From: Metabacillus idriensis
GTDB lineage: Bacteria; Bacillota; Bacilli; Bacillales; Bacillaceae
Direction: 5' to 3'
Assembly: GCF_009674765.1 (NCBI RefSeq)
Contig: NZ_WKKF01000006.1
Span: 110,258 to 174,257 of the forward strand
DNA length: 64,000 bases
This document shows, in pieces, positions 33,193-41,491 of this stretch. Numbering within the stretch: position 1 is the stretch's first letter; each line of letters opens with the position of its first letter. Both the position numbers and the translations under genes were made by a program. Below the pieces are notes generated by a model. That model saw nothing but the letters and a program-made list of their open reading frames with translations. It had not been told where the DNA came from and searched no databases.

Positions 33193-34035
33193 TTGACAAA
33201 GGTTAAAATTGTGACTGACTCCACAGGAGATCTTAGTCATGAGATGATTGAAAAATACGATATTAAAGTAGTTCCGCTGACGATCGTCATCGACAATGAG
33301 TCGTACCTTGACCGTGTGGATATAGAACCGGAAGAATTCATTAAAAAGATGAAAGATGCGGACGAGCTTCCGAAAAGCTCGCAGCCGCCAGCTGGAAAGT
33401 TTGCAGAAGTGTATGATGAACTAGGTGCAGACGGCAGCAGTATTATTTCTATACATATGACAGGGGGCATGAGCGGCACCGTTCGTTCAGCCGAAAGTGC
33501 AGCGGGTATGACTGATGCGGATGTTACGGTCATCGACTCCATGTTTATCTCAAGAGCACTTGCTTTTCAAGTGATTGAAGCCGCAAAAATGGCCCAGGCG
33601 GGTGCCTCCAAACAGGAAATCCTCGACAGGATTGAACACATCCGCAAAAACAGCCAGCTTTTCGTCACGGTTGATACGCTTGATAACCTTGTTAAAGGCG
33701 GAAGAATTGGCAGAGGAAAAGCGATGATTGGCTCCCTTCTTAATATCAAACCGATTGCGTCACTTGCGGATGGTGTCTACACACCTGTTACAAAAGTGCG
33801 CAGCCACTCACAAATTGTGAAATTTCTGGCCAAGCAGTTTGCAGAAGATGTGAAAAACAAAACAGTAAAAGCGGTTGGCATTGCGCATGCAGATTCCCTG
33901 GCGCTTGCAACAAATCTGAAAAATGCCCTGCTTGAAATGAATGCAGACTACCCGATTGATATTTGCTATACAACACCTGTAATTTCAACACATACAGGTC
34001 CAGGTGCTATAGGATTTATGTATTTTGCAGAATAG
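33193..34035 (+). CDS. DegV family fatty-acid-binding protein (second copy)
   Basis: A 280-residue protein: VKIVTDSTGDLSHEMIEKYD at the start, LPKSSQPPAGKFAEVYDEL near residue 60, SIHMTGGMSGTVRSAES and HTGPGAIGFMYFAE at the end. The SSQPP and MSGT residues hold a fatty-acid carboxylate in FakB-type proteins. TTG at 33193 is spaced 8 bp from AGGGAAG; GTG at 33184 is too near. It is about one third identical by eye to the copy at 15443, so the two probably bind different acyl chains. Confidence 0.9.
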   Translation: MTKVKIVTDSTGDLSHEMIEKYDIKVVPLTIVIDNESYLDRVDIEPEEFIKKMKDADELPKSSQPPAGKFAEVYDELGADGSSIISIHMTGGMSGTVRSAESAAGMTDADVTVIDSMFISRALAFQVIEAAKMAQAGASKQEILDRIEHIRKNSQLFVTVDTLDNLVKGGRIGRGKAMIGSLLNIKPIASLADGVYTPVTKVRSHSQIVKFLAKQFAEDVKNKTVKAVGIAHADSLALATNLKNALLEMNADYPIDICYTTPVISTHTGPGAIGFMYFAE

Positions 34036-34040
34036 GATTG

Positions 34041-34074
34041 AAAAACGCATGGAGAAATCCATGTGTTTTTTTTA
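34041..34074 (+). terminator. Terminator of the second DegV gene
   Basis: AAAAACGCATGGA pairs with TCCATGTGTTTTT (one G-U) over GAAA. Confidence 0.85.
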
Positions 34075-34250
34075 AAGCGTCTTTTTTGAAATCGAAGGAA
34101 ATATAACCGAAATCATGGAATTAATTTTGAATGTACGGAATAAAGAGTAGCCGGGGAGTTTCGGTACCATCACCTTATTATGAAATAATTGCAGAAAATT
34201 GAAACTTTTTAACGTGGATCCTGTATATATTATTAAAAAGAATCTTATAA

Positions 34251-34292
34251 AGCAGGCAGGAAGAACTAATGTTATTTCCTTTCTGCTTTTTT
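34251..34292. terminator. Hairpin with T run, possibly the original terminator of the PCYCGCG gene
   Basis: GCAGGCAGGAA pairs with TTCCTTTCTGC over a long loop, with A and T runs on either side. It lies beyond the short repeat copy at 34299-34407 relative to the minus-strand lipoprotein gene. The remaining part of the 34075-34436 gap shows no gene. Confidence 0.5.
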
Positions 34293-34298
34293 CTATAG

Positions 34299-34407
34299 GG
34301 TCTTTTCATAACTTTGTTATTTTTAGACTCCATGTTACAAACAATAAGTGGAGCGGAAAGGAACGGACAACATTAATATTCCAAAACAATAATTATGCGA
34401 AAACAGA
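34299..34407 (-). repeat. Short internally deleted copy of repeat family 1 (copy F)
   Basis: About 109 bp, inverted orientation. It starts GGGTCTTTTCATAACTTTGT, contains TTAGACTCCATGTTA and GAGCGGAAAGGAACGGACAA, and ends ACAATAATTATGCGAAAACA. As in copy E, both termini remain while the GC-rich centre is missing. Confidence 0.78.
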
Positions 34408-34436
34408 CTTTCTGGACAGCCCCGTTTTTTTTTTGC

Positions 34437-34943
34437 TTAAACCTCAGGTACCTTCGTTTCTGTTGGTTCAGCGTAACCCTCTTTATACTGCTCATCAATC
34501 ATATCGCGGACATCTTTCATTGACATGCCTTTTTCATGTTCAATTATAGCTTTTGCTGCAATTTCAAGGCACACACCGCATTTTGTACCGTGATCATCCC
34601 AGATGATGGCTCCGTTTTCTTTGCGTTCTTTAATAAAACAATTTCCATTATCTTTGTGTCCGGCTGATTCACCGCACCCGCAGTAGCATGGCATGTAGCT
34701 TAATAGCTCTTCATGCTCGGCAGCTGCCTTATACAGGGTTTTGATTTCATCAGGCTGTTCATTAAGAAAGGAGGGGAGGACAGATGCTGATTTCGTTTCT
34801 TCCTGAATATCCCCATTATTATTAAAGGAAGCGTGGCCGCCGTGTTCGTGTTTTTCTTCACTGCTGCCGGTTTCCTGACATCCTGTAAGTAAAACAGAAC
34901 CTGCCAAAAATGCTGTCATGACGAATTGAACGCTTATTTTCAA
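34437..34943 (-). CDS. PCYCGCG-motif lipoprotein
   Basis: A 168-residue lipoprotein with lipobox LLTGC at residues 18-22. After a histidine-rich stretch (EKHEHGGHASF) comes the family signature MPCYCGCGESAGHKDNGNCF and a second cysteine pair in GTKCGVCLEIA. The cysteine- and histidine-rich composition points to metal binding, perhaps copper, at the outer face of the membrane; relatives are annotated by the motif only. The nearby Sco1 gene at 36121 would fit a copper-handling theme, but this is context. A short repeat lies just past its stop codon. Confidence 0.88.
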   Translation of the reverse strand: MKISVQFVMTAFLAGSVLLTGCQETGSSEEKHEHGGHASFNNNGDIQEETKSASVLPSFLNEQPDEIKTLYKAAAEHEELLSYMPCYCGCGESAGHKDNGNCFIKERKENGAIIWDDHGTKCGVCLEIAAKAIIEHEKGMSMKDVRDMIDEQYKEGYAEPTETKVPEV

Positions 34944-35054
34944 AGGAATTCACCTGCTTTAGTTAGATACTCATACTCTATCATATCTGACCGCTTCAAC
35001 AATTGAACAATTTATGAATTCCCATCACATATAGATATAAAAAGGGGTGTGGGG

Positions 35055-36011
35055 ATGGCTGCTAAAAAGGTTCTGTTCTTTGGTGATTTCGGCGTGGATG
35101 ATATCGTTGCTTTGATGTACAGCTATTATGATGATGAAACAGAAGTGATTGGCATTGTTGCGGATTATGGAAATGTATCCAAGCAGACAGCCATAAACAG
35201 CGCACGATACTTTACAATGCTTACGAAGACAAGCAATATTCCAATTATCGGCGGGGCAGCAAGACCGCTTACTGGTGAAAATCCTGTTTACTATCCTGAG
35301 GTGCATGGTGAACAGGGGCTGGGTCCGATTGTTCCTGAGATTGAAGCTTCCCAAGGTGATTTTGAAAATTTTGAGCTGATCCGCAGCCTTATCATTCAGT
35401 ACAATTATGATGTAACCATTGTAAATGTTGGCCGCTTGACATCTCTTGCCACTGCTTTTGTTTTATTTCCGACAGTGCTTGGGAAGGTTAAAAGGATTTT
35501 TGTCATGGGAGGGGCCTTTCTTTATCCGGGAAATGTATCACCGGTTGCCGAAGCAAATTTTTACGGCGATCCAGCTGCAGCAAATTTGGTGATGACCATC
35601 GCAAAACGAGTCACCATTTTTCCGCTGAACGTCACCAATTATGCGATCATACCTGATGAGGTGATTAGCGATTTAGACCAGTTTTATCAGGAAAACAACG
35701 ATAAAGTGGGAAAACTTCTTAAACCGATGATTGATTTTTATACAAATTTTTATAAAAAAAATACGCCGGAAATTGCGGGAGGACCTCTCCATGACCTGCT
35801 GACTCTTTGGGCTGCAGTGAGAGAAAATCAAATCACATTTGTAGAAAAACCTGTGAAAATTATCCTTGAATCTGAATTTGCGAGGGGGCAGAGTATAGCA
35901 GACTTCAGACCTTATAAAACACTTGCTGATTACCCCATTCACCGAATTGCGGTTAAATTTAATTATGACGCTTTTCTGGCTGATTTTATAAAGGTCATGA
36001 AGGGCGGATAA
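35055..36011 (+). CDS. Inosine-uridine nucleoside hydrolase family protein
   Basis: A 318-residue protein with the nucleoside hydrolase fold: VLFFGDFGVDDIVALMYSY at the N-terminus, IIGGAARPLTGENPVYYPEV, HGEQGLGP, and VMGGAFLYPGNVSPVAEANFYGD-like region with the ExNxxxDP motif (EANFYGDPAAA). The usual DxDPGxDD calcium motif is here FGDFGVDD: the second, fifth and sixth acidic positions remain but the first Asp is Phe. It could still hydrolyse nucleosides or have changed substrate. ATG at 35055 follows AAGGGGTGTGGGG. Confidence 0.85.
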   Translation: MAAKKVLFFGDFGVDDIVALMYSYYDDETEVIGIVADYGNVSKQTAINSARYFTMLTKTSNIPIIGGAARPLTGENPVYYPEVHGEQGLGPIVPEIEASQGDFENFELIRSLIIQYNYDVTIVNVGRLTSLATAFVLFPTVLGKVKRIFVMGGAFLYPGNVSPVAEANFYGDPAAANLVMTIAKRVTIFPLNVTNYAIIPDEVISDLDQFYQENNDKVGKLLKPMIDFYTNFYKKNTPEIAGGPLHDLLTLWAAVRENQITFVEKPVKIILESEFARGQSIADFRPYKTLADYPIHRIAVKFNYDAFLADFIKVMKGG

Positions 36012-36120
36012 ATGTGTCGATCTGTTGAACGGTGAAACCACTTTCAAGCATATGCTTCCCATTCCTTTAATGTTTTGTTAAACTTTTCATATTGGATTAA
36101 AAGGAAAGGTGACACCTTCA

Positions 36121-36693
36121 ATGAAAAAACACTACATACTATTATTTGTACTGGCTATTACTCTTTTAACAGGATGCGGATCAAGCGGAATTAAAGGTGC
36201 GCTTAATTATGAAATTGATGATTTTTCCTACATAAATCAGGATGGGAAAACGGTCGGTTTAACTGACCTAAAAGGGGAAGTATGGATAGCTAATTTTATT
36301 TTTACAAGCTGTGATACGGTTTGCCCGCCAATGACAGCGCATATGACAGAATTGCAGAAACAGCTGAAAGATGAGGGATTAGATGTGCGTCTAGTATCCT
36401 TCAGTGTAGATCCCGAGGTTGACACGCCTGAAAAATTAAAGGAATTTGCAGGCAGATACCCTTTATCTTTTGAAAATTGGGATTTTCTGACTGGGTATTC
36501 TCAGAAGGAAATCGACAATTTTGCTAAAAGCAGCTTCAAAACAATCGTTCAGAAGCCTGAAGGACAGGATCAAGTCATTCACGGCACGCTGTTTTATTTA
36601 ATTGATCAGAACGGCAAGGTTATGAAAGACTATGATGGAGTAGAAAATGTAGCTTATGATGAAATTATTGAAGATGTAAAAAAAATAAAATGA
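36121..36693 (+). CDS. ypmQ: Sco1/SenC family copper chaperone lipoprotein (YpmQ)
   Basis: A 190-residue lipoprotein (lipobox LLTGC) with a thioredoxin-like domain. The copper site is the CxxxC in TSCDTVCPPMTAH and the distant His in VIHGTLFYLID. In B. subtilis YpmQ delivers copper to the CuA centre of cytochrome c oxidase. AAAGGAAAGGTG precedes the ATG at 36121, so the GTG at 36109 is not used. ypmR and ypmS follow on the same strand, separated by a terminator. Confidence 0.95.
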   Translation: MKKHYILLFVLAITLLTGCGSSGIKGALNYEIDDFSYINQDGKTVGLTDLKGEVWIANFIFTSCDTVCPPMTAHMTELQKQLKDEGLDVRLVSFSVDPEVDTPEKLKEFAGRYPLSFENWDFLTGYSQKEIDNFAKSSFKTIVQKPEGQDQVIHGTLFYLIDQNGKVMKDYDGVENVAYDEIIEDVKKIK

Positions 36694-36696
36694 TAA

Positions 36697-36724
36697 AAAA
36701 ATCCGCTGCTTGCGGATTTTTTTA
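36697..36724 (+). terminator. Terminator of ypmQ
   Basis: AAAATCCGC pairs with GCGGATTTT over TGCTT; T7 follows. Confidence 0.85.
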
Positions 36725-36828
36725 TGTCTCGCGAATGAAAAGTTCAGCAATATTAAACCACTCGTTTTTCGCTGTAACTGTACGCAATTACATGATATAA
36801 TCATAGGCTAAAACAACGGTGAAAGGGG

Positions 36829-37623
36829 ATGATGATGATTCGAAGCCTGTTTATTTTGTTTTTGGGATTATTGATGCTGTTCTCCGGCTGTGATGCTTTA
36901 TCAGGAAAACCTGCTGATGTGGCTTCAAAACCGGTTAATAATAGAGAGTATCTGATGAAGGAACCCATCCCCAAAAACTTTGTTCCCAGTAATTTAAATG
37001 TAGTTGCTATAGGGGATTCATTAACAGCTGGAGTAGGCGATGCCGATAATAACGGCGGCTATGTCGGCGATGTCAGTGATCTGCTGCAGCGGGAAGAAAA
37101 CATTTCGTCTGTTGATGTGTCTAATTTTGGAGTAAGAGGTCATAAAACGACCGATTTAATAAAAGTTCTGGGGAAAGAAAAAGTCATTGAAAAATTGAGA
37201 GATGCCGACATCATTTTGATGACCATCGGCGGAAATGATATTATGAAGGTTACACGCAATCATATTATGAATCTTGAACTTGAACCATACCGCAAGGAAC
37301 AGCCTCTGTTTGAAAAACGGTTTAAAAAAATCATGGATACAGTCCGAACAGCAAATCCTGATGCAGTCATCGTTTATACAGGCTTATATAACCCTTTTAA
37401 ATTTATGCTTCCTGAGCTCAGTGAAATTGATACGATTGTGGAAGAATGGAACCAGGCTTCAAATCGTATTATTATGAAAGACGGCAACGCCATATTCGTT
37501 CCGACGGAAGACCTTTTTTCTTCTAAATCGGTTGGGAAACTTCTTTATATTGATGAGTTTCATCCGAGTGAAACAGGGTATTCATTAATAGCAGACAGGG
37601 TATATTCAAGTCTCTCAGACTAG
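36829..37623 (+). CDS. ypmR: SGNH/GDSL hydrolase lipoprotein YpmR
   Basis: A 264-residue protein with an N-terminal lipoprotein signal (LLMLFSGC) and an SGNH esterase domain: block I VVAIGDSLTAGVGDAD with the Ser, block II FGVRGHKTTDL with Gly, block III TIGGNDIMKV with Asn, and block V DEFHPSETGYSLIA with Asp-x-x-His. The catalytic residues are complete. It should deacylate lipid or cell-wall esters outside the membrane. Three consecutive ATGs follow GAAAGGGG. ypmS begins 26 bp downstream, as in B. subtilis. Confidence 0.94.
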   Translation: MMMIRSLFILFLGLLMLFSGCDALSGKPADVASKPVNNREYLMKEPIPKNFVPSNLNVVAIGDSLTAGVGDADNNGGYVGDVSDLLQREENISSVDVSNFGVRGHKTTDLIKVLGKEKVIEKLRDADIILMTIGGNDIMKVTRNHIMNLELEPYRKEQPLFEKRFKKIMDTVRTANPDAVIVYTGLYNPFKFMLPELSEIDTIVEEWNQASNRIIMKDGNAIFVPTEDLFSSKSVGKLLYIDEFHPSETGYSLIADRVYSSLSD

Positions 37624-37649
37624 ATTTAAAAAGATTGGATGATTACTGA

Positions 37650-38234
37650 ATGAGAAAATGGAAAATAGCCTTTATTGTTTTACTCAGCTTAAACCTTATC
37701 TTTCTGCTCTTTCTTATCGTATCGCCGTTTTTGCCTGCTGAACGGCCGAAAACGGAGACTGCGGAGCTGACACGCTCAGATACAATTCCTTTTACTGTGA
37801 GTTCCTCTAAAAAAGATCTCAATATGCTTATTAATTATTACCTGGTTAAAGAAGCAAAAGCAAAAGAGCTGAATTATCGGGTTGAGCTTGAAGAAGAAGT
37901 GAATTTATACGGAACCGTAAAAGCCTTCAATAAAGACGTTGATCTTACTCTTTCCTTTGATCCCAAAGTGAAAGAAGACGGCAACATGCTGCTGAAGGTG
38001 AAGCGATTATCTATTGGCCGCCTGCCAATACCAGTACCATACGTCATGAGCTATATTAAAAAGACTTATCCATTGCCGGATTATGTGTACATTGATCCGA
38101 AGAATGAAAGCATTGATGTTCAAATTACGGAGCTTAAATTTAAAAACAACCTCCGCGCAAAAGCGGAATCATTTGATCTGAAAAATGATGATATTAAATT
38201 CAAACTTTATGTTCCGATGGATATTCAAAATTGA
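37650..38234 (+). CDS. ypmS: DUF2140 family membrane-anchored protein YpmS
   Basis: A 194-residue protein with one N-terminal transmembrane helix (IAFIVLLSLNLIFLLFLIV) and an extracellular domain of beta strands. LNMLINYYLVKEAKAKELNY and LPIPVPYVMSYIKKTYPLPD are typical of DUF2140. The lipid-binding-like fold is of unknown role; close linkage to the GDSL lipase YpmR suggests both act on the same envelope component. A strong terminator follows. Confidence 0.92.
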   Translation: MRKWKIAFIVLLSLNLIFLLFLIVSPFLPAERPKTETAELTRSDTIPFTVSSSKKDLNMLINYYLVKEAKAKELNYRVELEEEVNLYGTVKAFNKDVDLTLSFDPKVKEDGNMLLKVKRLSIGRLPIPVPYVMSYIKKTYPLPDYVYIDPKNESIDVQITELKFKNNLRAKAESFDLKNDDIKFKLYVPMDIQN

Positions 38235-38242
38235 GCACGTTT

Positions 38243-38280
38243 AAAACACCATATTCTTCTGTGAATATGGTGTTTTATTT
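38243..38280 (+). terminator. Terminator of ypmR-ypmS
   Basis: AAAACACCATATTC pairs with GAATATGGTGTTTT over TTCTGT, a perfect 14 bp stem. The rest of the gap to 38531 shows no gene. Confidence 0.9.
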
Positions 38281-38531
38281 TTCCTGAAAATGATTCAAAA
38301 GACACCGTACCCAAAATATCCGGCCTCAAAAATGATTGATCATGGGAACTTCGTTTTCCAAGCAAACCTTTTCACAATGGCGTTCATTTAAAAGATAGGA
38401 AATAAGTCATATATTCAGTGATTTCAGCAGGTTTATTCAGAGTAGATGGATCAAAATGAAGCATGTATACTAGGAAAAGATTTAGTCGAAATTAGGCGGT
38501 TTAGGACCTGCTGGCAAAGGAGGCAGCCCTC

Positions 38532-39680
38532 ATGAAATGTCATTATTGCGGTGAAAAAGAGATTGAAAAATTCTCAAACTACTGTCCGCATTGCGGAAAA
38601 AGATTATTTATGGATGACAGAGAACGGAAACACTATCGTTTATCTAAACGCTCATTATACATACTTCCAGCGGCAAGCTTAGCTTTGGTAACAGGTCTAT
38701 TATTTGCTGCAAACGAACTCGAAGCTGCGAAAAATGAAAAAGTAGTCACGCTTCAAAAAAAGACGGAGCAAGCAGCTTTAGCAGGGGAATACAGGAAAGC
38801 CCTTCATTATGCTGAACAGGGCATCGAAATAAGAAATGATTATGATGTTCTGAAACAGGAAAAAGAGCTGATCGTGCAGATGCAAGGTTATCAACAGGAT
38901 TTAGAACAAATAAAAAAGCATATTCAAAATAGCAACTACGAGAAAGCCTCTAAAGAGATTGATCTTTTAACGAGAATCATCAGCGGGCATTCATCCCCGC
39001 TATACAGCCTGCTGCAGTCTGAACTCATCAAAGCAGATATGAATGTAACGGTTGGAGAAATCAAAGAACAAATAAATGAACTGAATTCAATCGAACAGCT
39101 GGCTGAAAAACTCAAAGAAATTACTGTACTTGACGCAGCTGAAGCGGACATTGTGAAAAATCAAATCAAATCCAAAATGGTCATGATCGGGTCATCGAAT
39201 GCAGAAGAAGATTTATCTCAAAAGCAATTCAACTCAGCCATAGTAACAGTGGATAAAGTATTGCAGTATGATGGGGACAATGAAAAGCTTTTATCACTAA
39301 AAGATAAAATTATTTCTGAGAAAACGGCATTCGAACAAGCTGAACAAAAAAGAATTGAGAAAGCAGTTACAGCGGCTAAAGAAGAAAAAAGGCTAAAAGA
39401 AGAGACAGTAAAGGTACAAGAAACGAAAGTGACAGTTGATGAATTTGGAGATGCAAAAACTGCTGGAAAAATAAAAAACATCTCTAAATCTGCGATTCAC
39501 TCTATAACCGTACAATTCACCGTTTCAACAAAAGAGGGGCAAGAGATTGAAAGAGGCAAAACAAACGTCTATCCTAATGAATTGAAGCCTGGAAAAGAAG
39601 CAGAATTTGAACACATTACATATGGCGTCAATGAAGAAGTTACATTTACGATTGAAAATATTTCATGGTACCAAAGCTAA
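38532..39680 (+). CDS. Zinc-ribbon membrane protein with FxLYD-like C-terminal domain
   Basis: A 382-residue protein in four parts: a zinc ribbon (CHYCGEKEIEKFSNYCPHCG), one transmembrane helix at about 40-60 (ILPAASLALVTGLLFAA), a long charged helical region with TPR-like segments (AALAGEYRKALHYAEQGIEI; KQFNSAIVTVDKVLQYD), and a beta-sandwich C-terminus with AGKIKNISKSAIHSITVQF, an FxLYD-type pattern. It resembles the TcaA-type architecture of Firmicutes. Function unknown; probably envelope sensing or protein binding. AAAGGAGGCAGCCCTC precedes the ATG. The HtrA-like protease follows after 45 bp, so the pair is probably cotranscribed. Confidence 0.8.
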   Translation: MKCHYCGEKEIEKFSNYCPHCGKRLFMDDRERKHYRLSKRSLYILPAASLALVTGLLFAANELEAAKNEKVVTLQKKTEQAALAGEYRKALHYAEQGIEIRNDYDVLKQEKELIVQMQGYQQDLEQIKKHIQNSNYEKASKEIDLLTRIISGHSSPLYSLLQSELIKADMNVTVGEIKEQINELNSIEQLAEKLKEITVLDAAEADIVKNQIKSKMVMIGSSNAEEDLSQKQFNSAIVTVDKVLQYDGDNEKLLSLKDKIISEKTAFEQAEQKRIEKAVTAAKEEKRLKEETVKVQETKVTVDEFGDAKTAGKIKNISKSAIHSITVQFTVSTKEGQEIERGKTNVYPNELKPGKEAEFEHITYGVNEEVTFTIENISWYQS

Positions 39681-39725
39681 TTGTTTTTTAAACAATATTG
39701 AAATGTATCAAAGAAAGGCAGGATT

Positions 39726-40841
39726 ATGAAAAAAAACTGGCTGATCAGCATTACAATGTCTATTCTAATTATCACAGCAGGGATTTTAGGCTTCTTGCAC
39801 ATTCAGAAATCTGCAGCAGAAGATGTTTTTGCTGAATCTGAAATACTCCATGAAAATAAGGATAATCAGGAGGAGACTGAACTTGATTTAAAAGAAATCA
39901 TCAGAGAAGCTCAAAAAAAGGTTGTCATGGTAGAGCTTGAAGATGGAACAGTGGGCTCCGGGTTTCTCTATAACAATAAGGGAGACATTATCACAAACGC
40001 GCATGTCGTCGCAGGTGTCAAAGATGTTAAAGTCAGAACCACGGATGCAAAAGGATTTGACGGGAAAGTGATTGGCATCAGCACTGAGACAGATGTTGCA
40101 TTAGTGAGAGCAGAGGGATTAAAGAATCAGGAGCCTTTGCAAGTATCGAAGGATCATGATGCAGAGCTTGGGCAGGAAATATTGGCGCTTGGAAGTCCGC
40201 TTGGGTTTCAGAATACGGTTACTACAGGGATTATCAGTGGAACAAATCGTGATTTTGACCTGCCGCCCTACAAGTATTCAGGAGTCCATCAAATTTCTGC
40301 CCCTATTGCACCCGGAAACAGCGGGGGGCCACTTTTAGATAGGAAAAATGGACAAGTCATCGGAATGAATTCTGCCAGAATGGAAGAAGGAGAGATCGGA
40401 TTCAGCATACCTATAGAAGATATCCTCCCTCTAGCAGAAAGCTGGTCTCAAAATCCGATGAAATCTCTTCCTGCTAATCTGGGTCTTGACGATTCAGAGA
40501 AAATCAGTGAAAATAAAAAGTTAGAAACAGCTGATTATTTAATCAGCTACTACATAGAAAGCCTTGACTTCCAAGACTATGTAACGGCCTATTCATTAAT
40601 AGGGAGCAGCTGGCAGTCTGAAATGTCATATGAAGCCTTCAGAAATCAGTATAAAGATCAATTATCTATTAAAATAAAGGATCTCAAAACGGAAAAAAAA
40701 GGTGAAAAGATTCTAGTAAATGCAGACATTATCACTGAGGTAAAACAAAACGGCAAAAAAGCTGAGCAGAAATATAGAGCTTCTTATACAGTGGCATATG
40801 AAAATGAACAGGCCAAGATTATCGAAGAAAAGAAAAACTGA
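39726..40841 (+). CDS. Membrane-anchored trypsin-like (S1C) serine protease
   Basis: A 371-residue protein. After a transmembrane helix (ISITMSILIITAGILGFL) comes a chymotrypsin-fold domain with His in ITNAHVVAGVKD, Asp in TETDVALVRAEG and Ser in IAPGNSGGPLLD, the full triad. Unlike HtrA it has no PDZ domain; instead residues 270-370 (ISYYIESLDFQDYVTAYSLI) look like an NTF2-type accessory domain. It likely cleaves misfolded or signalling proteins at the cell surface. It follows the zinc-ribbon protein gene, which may encode its partner or substrate. Confidence 0.9.
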   Translation: MKKNWLISITMSILIITAGILGFLHIQKSAAEDVFAESEILHENKDNQEETELDLKEIIREAQKKVVMVELEDGTVGSGFLYNNKGDIITNAHVVAGVKDVKVRTTDAKGFDGKVIGISTETDVALVRAEGLKNQEPLQVSKDHDAELGQEILALGSPLGFQNTVTTGIISGTNRDFDLPPYKYSGVHQISAPIAPGNSGGPLLDRKNGQVIGMNSARMEEGEIGFSIPIEDILPLAESWSQNPMKSLPANLGLDDSEKISENKKLETADYLISYYIESLDFQDYVTAYSLIGSSWQSEMSYEAFRNQYKDQLSIKIKDLKTEKKGEKILVNADIITEVKQNGKKAEQKYRASYTVAYENEQAKIIEEKKN

Positions 40842-40854
40842 AGAGGTGATGTGA

Positions 40855-41052
40855 ATGAAAGACGTATTTATGCTATTTAGTGTGGCAGGTTTGTTGATTT
40901 CCATGTACTTTGGCGGAATTGCTTATTTTGCGTATGTAGAGGAAAAAACGGATGAAGTATTTATGAATGTTTCTTATTGCGCGGTATTTTTGAGTGCAGC
41001 CGTTTATTCTCTTCATTTAAAAGATGAAAAGAAAAGACAGAAAAACAGTTGA
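40855..41052 (+). CDS. Small two-helix membrane protein (YpmT-like position)
   Basis: A 65-residue protein with two transmembrane helices (MLFSVAGLLISMYFGGIAYF and a YCAVFLSAAVYSLHL segment) and a lysine-rich tail. AAGAGGTGATGTGA precedes the ATG, 13 bp after the protease stop, so it belongs to that operon. B. subtilis has a 64-residue two-helix protein, YpmT, between ypmS and msrB; size and place are compatible, similarity is not proven. A terminator follows. Confidence 0.65.
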   Translation: MKDVFMLFSVAGLLISMYFGGIAYFAYVEEKTDEVFMNVSYCAVFLSAAVYSLHLKDEKKRQKNS

Positions 41053-41062
41053 TATATTGCAA

Positions 41063-41088
41063 AGAGGAGGCGGGATGCCTCCTTTTTG
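41063..41088. terminator. Terminator between the small membrane protein and the acidic lipoprotein genes
   Basis: AGGAGGC pairs with GCCTCCT over GGGAT, followed by TTTTT. Confidence 0.75.
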
Positions 41089-41100
41089 TATACCATTTTA

Positions 41101-41322
41101 TTATTGGCCTTCTTCAGTTTCTTCTTCAGCGCCATCTTCTTCAGGTGCTTCTTCTGTTGTTGTTTCTTCTTCAGTACCCTCTTCAGTAGTTTCTTCTTCT
41201 GTACCTTCTGTTTCTTCCATGTTGTCTTCTTCAGGTGCATCCGTTTCTGTGTCGTTACAAGCAGTCATTAATGAAATTGCCAATAAAGAAGCCCCAACTT
41301 TTAATAGCATATCTTTTTTCAT
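41101..41322 (-). CDS. Small lipoprotein with an entirely acidic tail
   Basis: A 73-residue protein: lipoprotein signal MKKDMLLKVGASLLAISLMT with the lipobox cysteine at 22, then about 50 residues made almost only of Glu, Asp, Thr, Gly and Ala with no Lys or Arg. AGGGAGGAAAAAGAAA precedes the ATG at 41322. No fold is expected; the tail may bind cations or act as a spacer on the membrane. The GAAGAA-rich DNA also yields long false frames on the other strand. Confidence 0.7.
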   Translation of the reverse strand: MKKDMLLKVGASLLAISLMTACNDTETDAPEEDNMEETEGTEEETTEEGTEEETTTEEAPEEDGAEEETEEGQ

Positions 41323-41491
41323 TTTCTTTTTCCTCCCTTGTAACCTATCTGAATGAGATTTTTTAACCTGCATGTCTGCTGGTCAAACTCATCATAATCG
41401 ATTTTTGGAGGGAAAATGTCATTTTTACGAAAACCGAACATGCTTTTTACATTAGCTTATTAATTTTACAATTTGTTAAAAATTAGCTGCT

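Noticed and set aside
41416-41463. 15-residue frame with GGAGGG before ATG
   Set aside because: Spacing to the ATG is only 3 bp and the peptide is too short to judge; probably chance.
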